DNA of 10,521 bases from the NCBI GenBank assembly GCA_902767025.1, contig CACXFZ010000017.1, positions 1 to 10,521 of the forward strand. The letters are read 5' to 3'. This document shows positions 1 through 6,097 of the stretch, piece after piece; position 1 is the stretch's first letter, and every line of letters starts with the position of its first letter. A model generated the notes under the pieces. The model made no database searches. It had not been told where the DNA came from and saw only the letters and a program-made list of their open reading frames with translations. This DNA is from an uncultured Coriobacteriaceae bacterium. GTDB lineage: Bacteria > Actinomycetota > Coriobacteriia > Coriobacteriales > Eggerthellaceae. Both the position numbers and the translations under genes were made by a program.

Positions 1-187
1 CATCGTATCACATACAATAGGTCACATGTTGTGCCCAACCGCCCATGATGGAATGACAAAAACTCGTTTTCTTGCCAGCTTTGCGATTTTTTTCTCAGAT
101 TCCCAACTCAAGCGATAGCTACTCTAGGGCTTGGCAGCTTGCCTCACACACAAAAGATGGCACATGAGGACTTCTTTTCCTGCTGTC

Positions 188-988
188 CTAGAAAACCGCA
201 TTTGCGGCGATGACGCTGACAACCATGGCGGTAAGGGCTGCGAACGCCCAAGCATCTACACGCCCGAAGGCAAGAGGGTGCAGGCGCGTGCGGCCCACCC
301 CGCCGTGATAGCAGCGCGCGTCCATGCCGGCCGACAGCGTTTCGGCATGCCTGAACGCGCTGGTGAACAGCGGCACGATCAAACTGCCAATGCCCTGGGT
401 TCCCGCCGACTTCGACATCAGCGAGAAGTGTCCGGCGCGCGATGCCTGTGCGGCGCGGGTGACCCGCCACTCTTCAGCGAACTGGGGCAGGAAGCGCAGG
501 GCGATGCCCAGCACCATCGAGAACTCATGCGCAGGAAACCCGATGCGGGCAAGTGGTCTGGTCAAGTATTCCAGAGCGTCGGTCAAATCGAGCGTGGTGG
601 TGGTCATCGTAGGAAGCGCGGCAACCAGCAGCAGCAACAGCACGCGTGCAGCCAAAAACAAGGTTGCTTGAACGCCCGCCTCGCTGATGCGCAGCCATCC
701 GGCATCCACGAAGACCGCGCCACCCTGCACGTAGAACAAGTTGAACACCACTGCCACCAGCATGATGAGCAGCAAAGGACCCACCGAACGCACGGCCTGG
801 GTGAGCGGGATGTGCGCCGCCAGGTAGAACGCCGCCACGAACAGGGCGGCCACCGCCAGGGCCTGGAAACTGCCGGCTAGGAAGATGGCGACCATCGCGA
901 TGACCATGCCCACCAGTTTGGTGCGCGGGTCCAGGGCATGCACGGGGCTGTCAGCGGGCCAGTACCGTCCTATCAGGGCGCTACCCAT
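188..988 (-). CDS. ecfT: ECF transporter transmembrane component EcfT
   Basis: Transmembrane coupling subunit of an energy-coupling factor (ECF) vitamin transporter. It links the two ATPases to the substrate-binding S component in the cytoplasmic membrane. The 266-aa product has several strongly hydrophobic stretches (about 25-58, 68-88, 108-126 and 245-264). It carries the two family coupling signatures in the cytoplasmic helices: AQASRAG at 180-186 and GMDARCY at 221-227, whose Ala-Arg-small triplets dock on EcfA1/EcfA2. In the second motif the usual ARG reads ARC. Length is normal for the family. The ATG overlaps the ecfA2 stop by 8 nt (ATGGGTAG), and an AAGG lies 7 nt before it, so translation is probably coupled. 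It is the last gene of the ribU-ecfA1-ecfA2-ecfT operon. Family is certain; which S components it serves beyond RibU is not visible here. Confidence 0.94.
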   Translation of the reverse strand: MGSALIGRYWPADSPVHALDPRTKLVGMVIAMVAIFLAGSFQALAVAALFVAAFYLAAHIPLTQAVRSVGPLLLIMLVAVVFNLFYVQGGAVFVDAGWLRISEAGVQATLFLAARVLLLLLVAALPTMTTTTLDLTDALEYLTRPLARIGFPAHEFSMVLGIALRFLPQFAEEWRVTRAAQASRAGHFSLMSKSAGTQGIGSLIVPLFTSAFRHAETLSAGMDARCYHGGVGRTRLHPLAFGRVDAWAFAALTAMVVSVIAANAVF

Positions 989-1904
989 GGCGCCGCCTTG
1001 CGTACGCGTCCGCCAGGGCGTCTGCCAGTGCGTCCTTGGTGGCCACGCGTCCTTCGCAGCACGTGCGCACTTCGACGATGCCGCGTGCGGCCAGGTTCTG
1101 CGCGCACTCCTGGGCGGCGGGCAGGCCCAGCCCGATCGACGTGAGCGCCTGTTTGTCGGCGAACACCTTTTCCGGGCTACCCTGCAGGTGCACGCGCCCC
1201 TGGTTGAGCACGACGATGCGCCCGCAATGTGCCGCCAGGTCGTCCATGTTGTGCGACACCATCACCACGGTGATGCCCAGCGTGTCGTGCAGGTGCGCGA
1301 TCAGGCCCAGGAACTCCTGGTGGGTGCTGGGGTCGAGGCCGGCCGCCGGCTCGTCCAGGATCAGCGTCTTGGGCTCCATTGCCAGGATGCCCGCGAAGGC
1401 GACGCGCCGCTGTTGACCGCCCGAGAGCTCGAAGGGGCTCGCCTGGGAGATGGCGTCGAAGTCCAGTTCCACTTTCGCGAGCGCCTTGCGCACGCGCGCG
1501 TCCACCTCCTGCTCGGAGCATCCCAGGTTGCGCGGCCCGAACGCCACGTCTTCGTAGACGCTGGCGGCGAACAGCTGGTGCTCGGGGTATTGGAACACCA
1601 GCCCTACGCTGCGCCGTGCAGCTGCGGCGGCCTTGGCGTCGGAAATGTCCACGCCATCGACCAGGACGCGCCCCTTCGCAGGGGAGAGCAGGCCGTTCAT
1701 CATCTGGATCAGCGTGCTCTTGCCGCTGCCGGTGTGCCCGGCTATGCCCACGAAGTCGCCGTCGCCGATGCGCAGGCTCACGTCCTCGACCGCCCAGGTG
1801 GCGTCGGGTTCGTTGCCCCAATCGGCCTTCTGCGCGCGGTTGGACGCCTTGCGCTTCTTCTTCAGGGGCTGGTAGGTGAAAGACACCCGCTCGAGCTCGA
1901 TCAT
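981..1904 (-). CDS. ecfA2: ECF transporter ATPase EcfA2
   Basis: Second ATP-binding subunit (A') of the ECF transporter; it hydrolyses ATP at the cytoplasmic face with EcfA1. The 307-aa protein has Walker A GHTGSGKST (56-64), Q-loop Q105, signature LSGGQ (160-164), Walker B LILDEP (181-186) and switch His218. The GHTGSGKST and DEPAAGLDP forms are typical of EcfA2 rather than EcfA1. I chose the ATG at 1902-1904 over one 11 codons upstream: it forms an ATGA overlap with the ecfA1 stop, has GAAGGGGG 6 nt upstream, and the sequence MIELERVSFTY then matches the family N-terminus. Oddity: a Lys-rich segment of roughly 17 extra residues follows the A-loop Tyr11 (about residues 14-35), where relatives have only a short PGTPFE-like loop. 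All catalytic motifs are intact. Confidence 0.94.
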   Translation of the reverse strand: MIELERVSFTYQPLKKKRKASNRAQKADWGNEPDATWAVEDVSLRIGDGDFVGIAGHTGSGKSTLIQMMNGLLSPAKGRVLVDGVDISDAKAAAAARRSVGLVFQYPEHQLFAASVYEDVAFGPRNLGCSEQEVDARVRKALAKVELDFDAISQASPFELSGGQQRRVAFAGILAMEPKTLILDEPAAGLDPSTHQEFLGLIAHLHDTLGITVVMVSHNMDDLAAHCGRIVVLNQGRVHLQGSPEKVFADKQALTSIGLGLPAAQECAQNLAARGIVEVRTCCEGRVATKDALADALADAYARRRHG

Positions 1905-2764
1905 CGCGCACCCCCTTCGCATGCCGCATCGGTGCACAGCAGGCGTGCGACCTCGTCTTCCAGGCTGGCGGCATCAAGGTGGATGCCCACGGGCACGCCG
2001 CGGTCGCGCAGGGCCAGGCTCAGGTCCACCGCGAAGGGAACGTCGAGCGAGAGCTCCTTGAGCTTGGCCGCCTGCGTGAGCACGTCGTCGGGCGTGCCGG
2101 CGAGTGCGACCCGGCCGTCTTCCAGCACGAAGACGCGGTCGGCGAAGGCCGCTTCGTCCATGAAGTGGGTGATCATCACGATGGTCATCCCCTGCCCGTG
2201 CAGCTCCCGGCACACCCGCATCAGGCCGGCGCGCCCCCGCGGGTCGAGCATCGCGCTCGCCTCGTCGAGCACGAGTATGCGGGGATCCATCGCCAGCACG
2301 CCGGCGATGGCGACACGTTGCTTCTGGCCGCCCGAAAGCGCGTTGGTCTCGTGCTTCTCGAACCCCTGCAGGCCCACGCGGGCAAGCGCCGCGGTCACGC
2401 GCTCGCGCAACTCGGCCGGCTCGATTCCCAGGTTCTCGGGTCCGAACGCGACGTCGTTTTCTATCAGGCTGGCCACTATCTGGTCGTCGGGGTTCTGGAA
2501 GACCATGCCCGCCTGGCTGCGGATGAAGTAGGTGCTCTCGTCGTCGAGCGTGCTGCGGCCCAGCACGCTCACGCTGCCCTCGTCGGGCAGGAGCAGGGCG
2601 TTGATGTGCTTGGCGAACGTGCTCTTGCCGCTGCCGTTGCTGCCGAGCACGCACACGAACTCGCCCGGCTCCACGTGCAGCGAGATGTCGTCGAGCACCA
2701 ACGTGGAGCCGTCGTAGCTGAAGCGCACGTCCTCGAACGAGATGATGGGGGATGGTGCAGTCAT
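1901..2764 (-). CDS. ecfA1: ECF transporter ATPase EcfA1
   Basis: First ATP-binding subunit of the ECF transporter, partner of EcfA2 in the asymmetric ATPase dimer. The 287-aa protein shows the A-loop Tyr (FSYDG), Walker A GSNGSGKST (41-49), Q-loop Q90 in FQNPDDQ, signature LSGGQKQR (143-150), Walker B ILVLDE (163-168) and switch His200. The FQNPDDQ and DEASAMLDP forms identify the A1 type; EcfA1 proteins usually read DEAT/S-S/A-MLDP where EcfA2 reads DEPxAGLDP. The ATG at 2762-2764 has a GAAGG about 7 nt upstream and lies 13 nt downstream of the ribU stop. The stop overlaps the start of ecfA2 as ATGA. Everything seen fits a complete, functional subunit. Confidence 0.95.
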   Translation of the reverse strand: MTAPSPIISFEDVRFSYDGSTLVLDDISLHVEPGEFVCVLGSNGSGKSTFAKHINALLLPDEGSVSVLGRSTLDDESTYFIRSQAGMVFQNPDDQIVASLIENDVAFGPENLGIEPAELRERVTAALARVGLQGFEKHETNALSGGQKQRVAIAGVLAMDPRILVLDEASAMLDPRGRAGLMRVCRELHGQGMTIVMITHFMDEAAFADRVFVLEDGRVALAGTPDDVLTQAAKLKELSLDVPFAVDLSLALRDRGVPVGIHLDAASLEDEVARLLCTDAACEGGAR

Positions 2765-2777
2765 CGCAATGCCTTCG

Positions 2778-3371
2778 CTAGCGTCCCTGGACCTGGCTCT
2801 TCTTCGGCGTGATCAGGTTCGAGATGCTCTTGTACACGATGAAGGTGAGCACGGCGTTCACCACGCCTTTGAGGATGTTGAACGGCACGAGTGCGGGCGC
2901 GATCAGGTCCACAACCATCTCGAGGGGCAGCCCGTAGAACAGCGGGTCGATGATCAGGTTGGCGACGACGGCCACCACCACCATGCATGCGATCGAGATG
3001 GCCATGCCGATGCCTGCGCCCTTGAAGGCGCGGTTGCGCGCGTAGACCAGCGAGGCGGGCAGCACGAAGGCAACGGCGACGATGATGTTCATCAGCGCAC
3101 CCACCCAGTTGCCGGTGATCATGCCGTGGGCGATGGCGCTGACCGCCCCCACCAGCGTGCCCGCCGCCGGGCCGAAGGCGAAGCCGGTGACCATGGCGGG
3201 CGTGAGCGACACGTCCAGACGCAGGAAACCGCCGGCGAAGATCGGCGGCGTTTCCAGGAAGCTGAGTATGACGGAGATGGCGCACATCAGCGCCATCGTC
3301 ACCAGCTCGCGGGTGCTCCAGCGGTTGGTGTTCTTGATCGGGGCGGCTTGCGTGCCTGTTGCGTTGCTCAT
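2778..3371 (-). CDS. ribU: Riboflavin-specific ECF transporter S component RibU
   Basis: Integral-membrane substrate-binding component that captures riboflavin and works with EcfA1-A2-T. The 197-aa protein has about six hydrophobic segments. Near its N-terminus is an AxxxA-containing helix (ALMCAIS, 27-33), the segment S components use to contact EcfT. The L1-region pattern PPIFAGGFLRLDVSLTP (42-58) resembles the RibU riboflavin-binding loop. I chose the ATG at 3369-3371 because AAAGGG lies 7 nt upstream. Upstream in-frame codons run back through the riboswitch and cannot be coding in a normal leader. Substrate assignment rests on two independent lines, the RibU-like sequence and the FMN riboswitch in its leader, so riboflavin is well supported. 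It is the first gene of the operon with ecfA1, ecfA2 and ecfT. Confidence 0.93.
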   Translation of the reverse strand: MSNATGTQAAPIKNTNRWSTRELVTMALMCAISVILSFLETPPIFAGGFLRLDVSLTPAMVTGFAFGPAAGTLVGAVSAIAHGMITGNWVGALMNIIVAVAFVLPASLVYARNRAFKGAGIGMAISIACMVVVAVVANLIIDPLFYGLPLEMVVDLIAPALVPFNILKGVVNAVLTFIVYKSISNLITPKKSQVQGR

Positions 3372-3428
3372 CGGACAACCCTTTCTCTTCGTACGAGCCT
3401 CGAGGCCGCCTGCCCAGAAAGCAAACGA

Positions 3429-3453
3429 CCTGCATGAATTCTCTTCATACAGG
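3429..3453 (-). terminator. Terminator-like hairpin in the FMN riboswitch expression platform
   Basis: On the minus strand, CCTGTATGAA-GAGAA-TTCATGCAGG forms a 10-bp stem (one G-U pair) with a 5-nt loop. It is followed by a T-rich but interrupted tail, TCGTTTGCTTTCT. It sits between the FMN aptamer and ribU, where an expression platform belongs. I infer transcription attenuation. The broken T-tract means a purely structural or translational role cannot be excluded. Confidence 0.6.
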
Positions 3454-3494
3454 CCTGATGGTTGCCGACTGCAAAGATGCATCCGGTAACTCTG

Positions 3495-3630
3495 CCTCTT
3501 CCATCCGGACTGTAACCGTTGGTCTGGGGTTCCCACCCAAGTCGGCCCTGCATGCATGCGCTTGCAGGGTTCGCGGACTCGCAGCCGGGCTGCATCACCG
3601 CCAGTGAGGAATTTCACCTCGCCCTGAAAC
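3495..3630 (-). promoter_or_regulatory. FMN riboswitch (RFN element)
   Basis: Read on the minus strand, this leader contains the conserved RFN-element blocks in order: AGGGCGAGGTGAAATTCC, then ACTGGCGGTGATGC, AGCCCGGCTGCGAGTCCGCG, a variable stem (CCCTGCAAGCGCATGCATGCAGGG), CCGACTTGGGTGGGAACCCC, and the closing ACAGTCCGGATGGAAGAGGC. These are the diagnostic conserved segments of the FMN aptamer. It lies 123 nt upstream of the ribU ATG, so FMN should repress the whole ribU-ecfA1-A2-T operon. Boundaries are good to a few bases. Confidence 0.95.
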
Positions 3631-3647
3631 AGAATTCACTGCGCGCA

Positions 3648-3657
3648 ACTATACCAC
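3648..3657 (-). promoter_or_regulatory. Extended -10 promoter of the ribU-ecf operon
   Basis: The minus strand reads TGGTATAGT, a perfect TGn extension followed by a near-consensus -10 (TATAGT, 3653 to 3648). It lies about 20 nt upstream of the FMN aptamer, giving a transcription start near 3641. No good -35 is seen at the usual distance, which extended -10 promoters can tolerate. Confidence 0.6.
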
Positions 3658-3719
3658 GAGTTCCCGGCGATGGGCTGACGAAACCCCGGGGGAAACGACA
3701 AGCCGACTGGTTGGCCAGG

Positions 3720-3741
3720 GGGCGGGGTGCCGCCCGTTTTT
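3720..3741 (+). terminator. Rightward intrinsic terminator in the divergent intergenic region
   Basis: GGGCGG-GGTG-CCGCCC-GTTTTT forms a 6-bp all-GC stem with a 4-nt loop directly followed by a five-T tract, a textbook intrinsic terminator. It faces right although no plus-strand gene lies upstream of it. It sits just before the promoter of the 3829 gene. It may stop antisense transcription coming out of the ribU region or end a short unannotated transcript. Confidence 0.65.
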
Positions 3742-3752
3742 CGAACCGGGGC

Positions 3753-3782
3753 CTGACCTCCGTTCAAAACATTGGGTACAAT
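3753..3782 (+). promoter_or_regulatory. Probable promoter of the zinc-ribbon membrane protein gene
   Basis: A TACAAT -10 box (3777-3782) is preceded by a partial -35 CTGACC (3753-3758) at an 18-nt spacing. It lies 47 nt upstream of the ATG at 3829 and downstream of the terminator at 3720-3741. Confidence 0.4.
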
Positions 3783-3828
3783 CGAACGCAGCGCGAAGCA
3801 AACGTAGAGGCACGGTAGGGAGGAAGAC

Positions 3829-4458
3829 ATGGAGAACGTCGAGTACACGGAAGAGGTCCAAGAAGACATCCAGGTGCAGCGCACGGGACGCGAGGTTGGC
3901 GTGCAGCGGGGTTTCTCGCAACGCGTCGGCACACCGGAGTTCAAAGCCGCCATGGGCGAATCGAACCGCACCAACACGGTCGTCACGGTGCTGGTGTGCT
4001 TGCTGTTGGCACCGCTGCTCACGCTCATCGTGGCGCTGCTCAGCCCGCAGAGCCGCGCGGTGCTGGTGGGCGCGTGCGTGGTTGTCGAGGCCATCGTGGC
4101 CGTCATCGTCGTGCGCATCTTCGTCAAGCGCTACCTGGGAAAGCCCTGGGACGGCGAAGTGGTCGACCAGCACGTGGAGCGCGAGCGCCGGGGCAACAGC
4201 CGGCACAAGCAGAACGTCTACGTCACGCGCTTTCGCACCGACGAAGGCGAGTCCAAGAAGCACAAGGAGCGCACCATCCACCGCACCTACGACTACCTGC
4301 GTCTGGGCGATCGCGTGCGCTACCATCCCCAGCTGAACTACCCCTTCGAGAAGGAGGATAAGACGGGCGACACGGAGCTGCTCTGTCCCTTCTGTGGCAC
4401 CATCCAGCCGATAGAGAACGACTATTGCGAAACGTGCGCCAAGCCGCTTCTGAAGTAG
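3829..4458 (+). CDS. Two-TM membrane protein with C-terminal zinc ribbon, function unknown
   Basis: I do not recognise a named family. The 209-aa protein begins with a charged N-terminal region (1-48) without a signal peptide. Two membrane segments follow (about 51-71 and 77-98). Next is a basic, soluble middle part (103-172) with alternating strands, including WDGEVVDQHV and LRLGDRVRYHP, that looks like a small beta domain. A zinc-ribbon pair, CPFC (186-189) and CETC (200-203), is placed at the extreme C-terminus. With both helices forming a hairpin, the ribbon and beta domain would share a side with the N-terminus, probably the cytoplasm (inference). The start has a strong GGGAGG 5 nt upstream. 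It is transcribed alone, divergently from the ribU operon, with a gap of 157 nt before the symporter gene. Such ribbon-plus-helices proteins often scaffold or sense, but no role can be assigned here. Confidence 0.85.
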   Translation: MENVEYTEEVQEDIQVQRTGREVGVQRGFSQRVGTPEFKAAMGESNRTNTVVTVLVCLLLAPLLTLIVALLSPQSRAVLVGACVVVEAIVAVIVVRIFVKRYLGKPWDGEVVDQHVERERRGNSRHKQNVYVTRFRTDEGESKKHKERTIHRTYDYLRLGDRVRYHPQLNYPFEKEDKTGDTELLCPFCGTIQPIENDYCETCAKPLLK

Positions 4459-4514
4459 CAGCCCGGCCCCGTCGGCCTGCCGCAAAGTGTGCTTTTATGC
4501 TCTATCGTGAAAAA

Positions 4515-4526
4515 GTGCACATGCAC
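4515..4526 (+). promoter_or_regulatory. Inverted repeat upstream of alsT, candidate operator
   Basis: GTGCA-CA-TGCAC is a perfect 5-bp inverted repeat with a 2-nt centre. It lies just upstream of a CATAAT -10-like box (4542-4547), at about the -35 position. That placement suits a repressor or activator site. It is short, so chance occurrence is possible. Confidence 0.35.
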
Positions 4527-4541
4527 AGGGGGCATTTCGGG

Positions 4542-4547
4542 CATAAT
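4542..4547 (+). promoter_or_regulatory. Candidate -10 box for alsT
   Basis: CATAAT matches the -10 consensus at five of six positions and lies 68 nt upstream of the alsT ATG in an otherwise GC-rich region. No recognisable -35 is present at 16-18 nt, so the promoter may depend on an activator. Confidence 0.35.
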
Positions 4548-4563
4548 ACGCCTGCGGAGAGAG

Positions 4564-4589
4564 CGGTGCCGCATGACGAAGCGGCATCG
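4564..4589 (+). other. Leader hairpin in the alsT 5' untranslated region
   Basis: CGGTGCCGC and GCGGCATCG pair in a 9-bp stem (one G-U) around an 8-nt loop (ATGACGAA), ending 26 nt before the alsT start codon. It has no T-tract, so it is not a terminator. It could affect mRNA stability or translation. It falls between the candidate -10 box and the ribosome binding site. Confidence 0.5.
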
Positions 4590-4615
4590 GCAACGACCAA
4601 CAAGAGGGGAAAACC

Positions 4616-6070
4616 ATGGAAGGTTTTGTTGAGGCGTTTTCGGCCGGCGTCGAAGCGGTTGACTCGTTCGTGTGGGGATGGGTCATGATCGTGCTGCTCC
4701 TGGGCACGCACCTGATCATGACGGTTCGCACCAAGTTCATCCAGCGCAAGATCGGCACGGCCATCAAGCTTTCGTTTTCGCGCAGCGACAGCGACGCGGC
4801 TGGCGACGTCAGCCAGTTCGGCGCGCTGACGGCTGCCCTGGCGGCAACCATCGGCACCGGTAACATCGTCGGCGTCGCCACCGGCCTGTTCGCAGGTGGT
4901 CCCGGCGCCATCTTCTGGATGTGGATCACCGGCGTGTTCGGCATCGCCACCAAGTACGCCGAGACCTACATCTCGGTCAAGTACCGCGTGAAGGACGAGA
5001 ACGGCGAGATGCTCGGCGGTGCGATGTACGCCCTCGAGCGCGGCCTGAAGAACAAGAGCGTGGGCAAGGTGCTCGCGGTGTTGTTCGCCCTGTTCGCCTT
5101 CATCGCCAGCTTCGGCATCGGCGCATCCGTGCAGTCAAACGCGCTGTCGGGCGTGGTCACCAGCTACATTCCCGGCCTCGAAGGTGCAACGCTCACCGGC
5201 ACGAACGCCTTCATCGGCGTGATGCTGGTCGTCCTGGTCGGCATCGTCATCATCGGCGGCGTCAAGGGCGTGACCCGCGTGGCCGAAAAGCTGGTCCCGC
5301 TGATGGCCGTGCTCTACGCGGCCGGCTGCCTGGTCATCATCGCGATGCACTGGCAGTACGTGGGTGCCGCCGTGGCGCTGATCCTGGAATGCGCCTTCAC
5401 CGGCAAGGCCGCGTTCGGCGGCGCCGTGGGCAGCGGCATCGCGCTGGCTCTGCAGTACGGTTTCAAGCGCGGTCTGTTCTCCAACGAGAGCGGTCTGGGT
5501 TCCGCCCCGCTGGTTGCGGCCAACGCCACCACGAAGAACCCCGCCCGTCAGGCCCTGGTGTCGATGAGCGGCACGTTCTGGGACACCGTCATCATCTGCG
5601 CCATCACCGGCATCATGCTGGTCTCCACGATGCTCGCCAACCCGGCCATCGAGCAGGGCATCATGGACGGCTCCATCACGGCTGCCGCCCAGCTGACCAC
5701 CACGGCGTTCGCGGCCATCCCCGTACTTGGCCCGCTCGTGCTGTCGGTGGGCATGATCCTGTTCAGCTACTCCACGATGCTGGGCTGGAGCGCCTACGGC
5801 AACCGCGCCGTCATGTACTTGTTCGGCCAGAAGGGCATCCGTCCCTACCAGATCGTGTTCCTGATCTTCGTGTTCTGGGGCTGCCTGGGCGGCGGCGAGC
5901 TGGTGTGGAACATCTCCGACATCACCAACGCGCTGATGGCCGTGCCGAACTGCATCGCCGTGCTGGCCCTGGGCACCGTCATCGTCAAGGGCACGCAGCA
6001 TTACGTCTACGACGGCAACCTCGAGGAAGAGGACACGACCGAGATTCCCGTGCGCCAGTCGAAGGCCTAG
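4616..6070 (+). CDS. alsT: Sodium:alanine/glycine symporter, AGCS family
   Basis: Imports small neutral amino acids (alanine or glycine, typically) with Na+ across the cytoplasmic membrane. The 484-aa length fits the alanine/glycine:cation symporter (AGCS) family. Family hallmarks are visible in order: the DVSQFGALTAALAATIGTGN block (64-83) and GGPGAIFWMWITGVFG (94-109), the classical family signature. Further on are a long run of hydrophobic helices, ESGLGSAP in the middle, and GNRAVMYLFG and WNISDITNALMAVPN near the C-terminus. The C-terminal tail is short and acidic (EEEDTTE). The ATG has AAGAGGGG about 8 nt upstream. The gene is intact. The next gene begins 27 nt after its stop with no terminator between, so read-through into the beta-helix gene is likely. 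Exact substrate cannot be told from sequence alone. Confidence 0.93.
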   Translation: MEGFVEAFSAGVEAVDSFVWGWVMIVLLLGTHLIMTVRTKFIQRKIGTAIKLSFSRSDSDAAGDVSQFGALTAALAATIGTGNIVGVATGLFAGGPGAIFWMWITGVFGIATKYAETYISVKYRVKDENGEMLGGAMYALERGLKNKSVGKVLAVLFALFAFIASFGIGASVQSNALSGVVTSYIPGLEGATLTGTNAFIGVMLVVLVGIVIIGGVKGVTRVAEKLVPLMAVLYAAGCLVIIAMHWQYVGAAVALILECAFTGKAAFGGAVGSGIALALQYGFKRGLFSNESGLGSAPLVAANATTKNPARQALVSMSGTFWDTVIICAITGIMLVSTMLANPAIEQGIMDGSITAAAQLTTTAFAAIPVLGPLVLSVGMILFSYSTMLGWSAYGNRAVMYLFGQKGIRPYQIVFLIFVFWGCLGGGELVWNISDITNALMAVPNCIAVLALGTVIVKGTQHYVYDGNLEEEDTTEIPVRQSKA

Positions 6071-6097
6071 CACCCACGTGCGGAGGCAGGCAGGTTC

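Noticed and set aside
1..3. The window begins with CAT, which could be the ATG of a leftward gene
   Set aside because: Three bases cannot support a gene, and no clear ribosome binding site lies in the adjacent minus-strand sequence (ACCTATTGTATGTGATACG).
80..187. Terminator for the ecf operon downstream of ecfT
   Set aside because: Only 4-bp stems without a following T-tract on the minus strand; the T7 run at 87-93 is on the wrong strand for this operon and has no good stem.
885..2531. Long plus-strand open frame (548 codons) antisense to ecfA2 and ecfA1
   Set aside because: Composition is that of a shadow frame in GC-rich DNA (His-, Ala-, Arg- and Ser-rich, no domain). The opposite strand encodes complete ATPases with every motif in place.
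3684..3692. CCCCGGGG palindrome in the ribU upstream region
   Set aside because: Short and expected by chance in DNA this rich in GC; no partner element.
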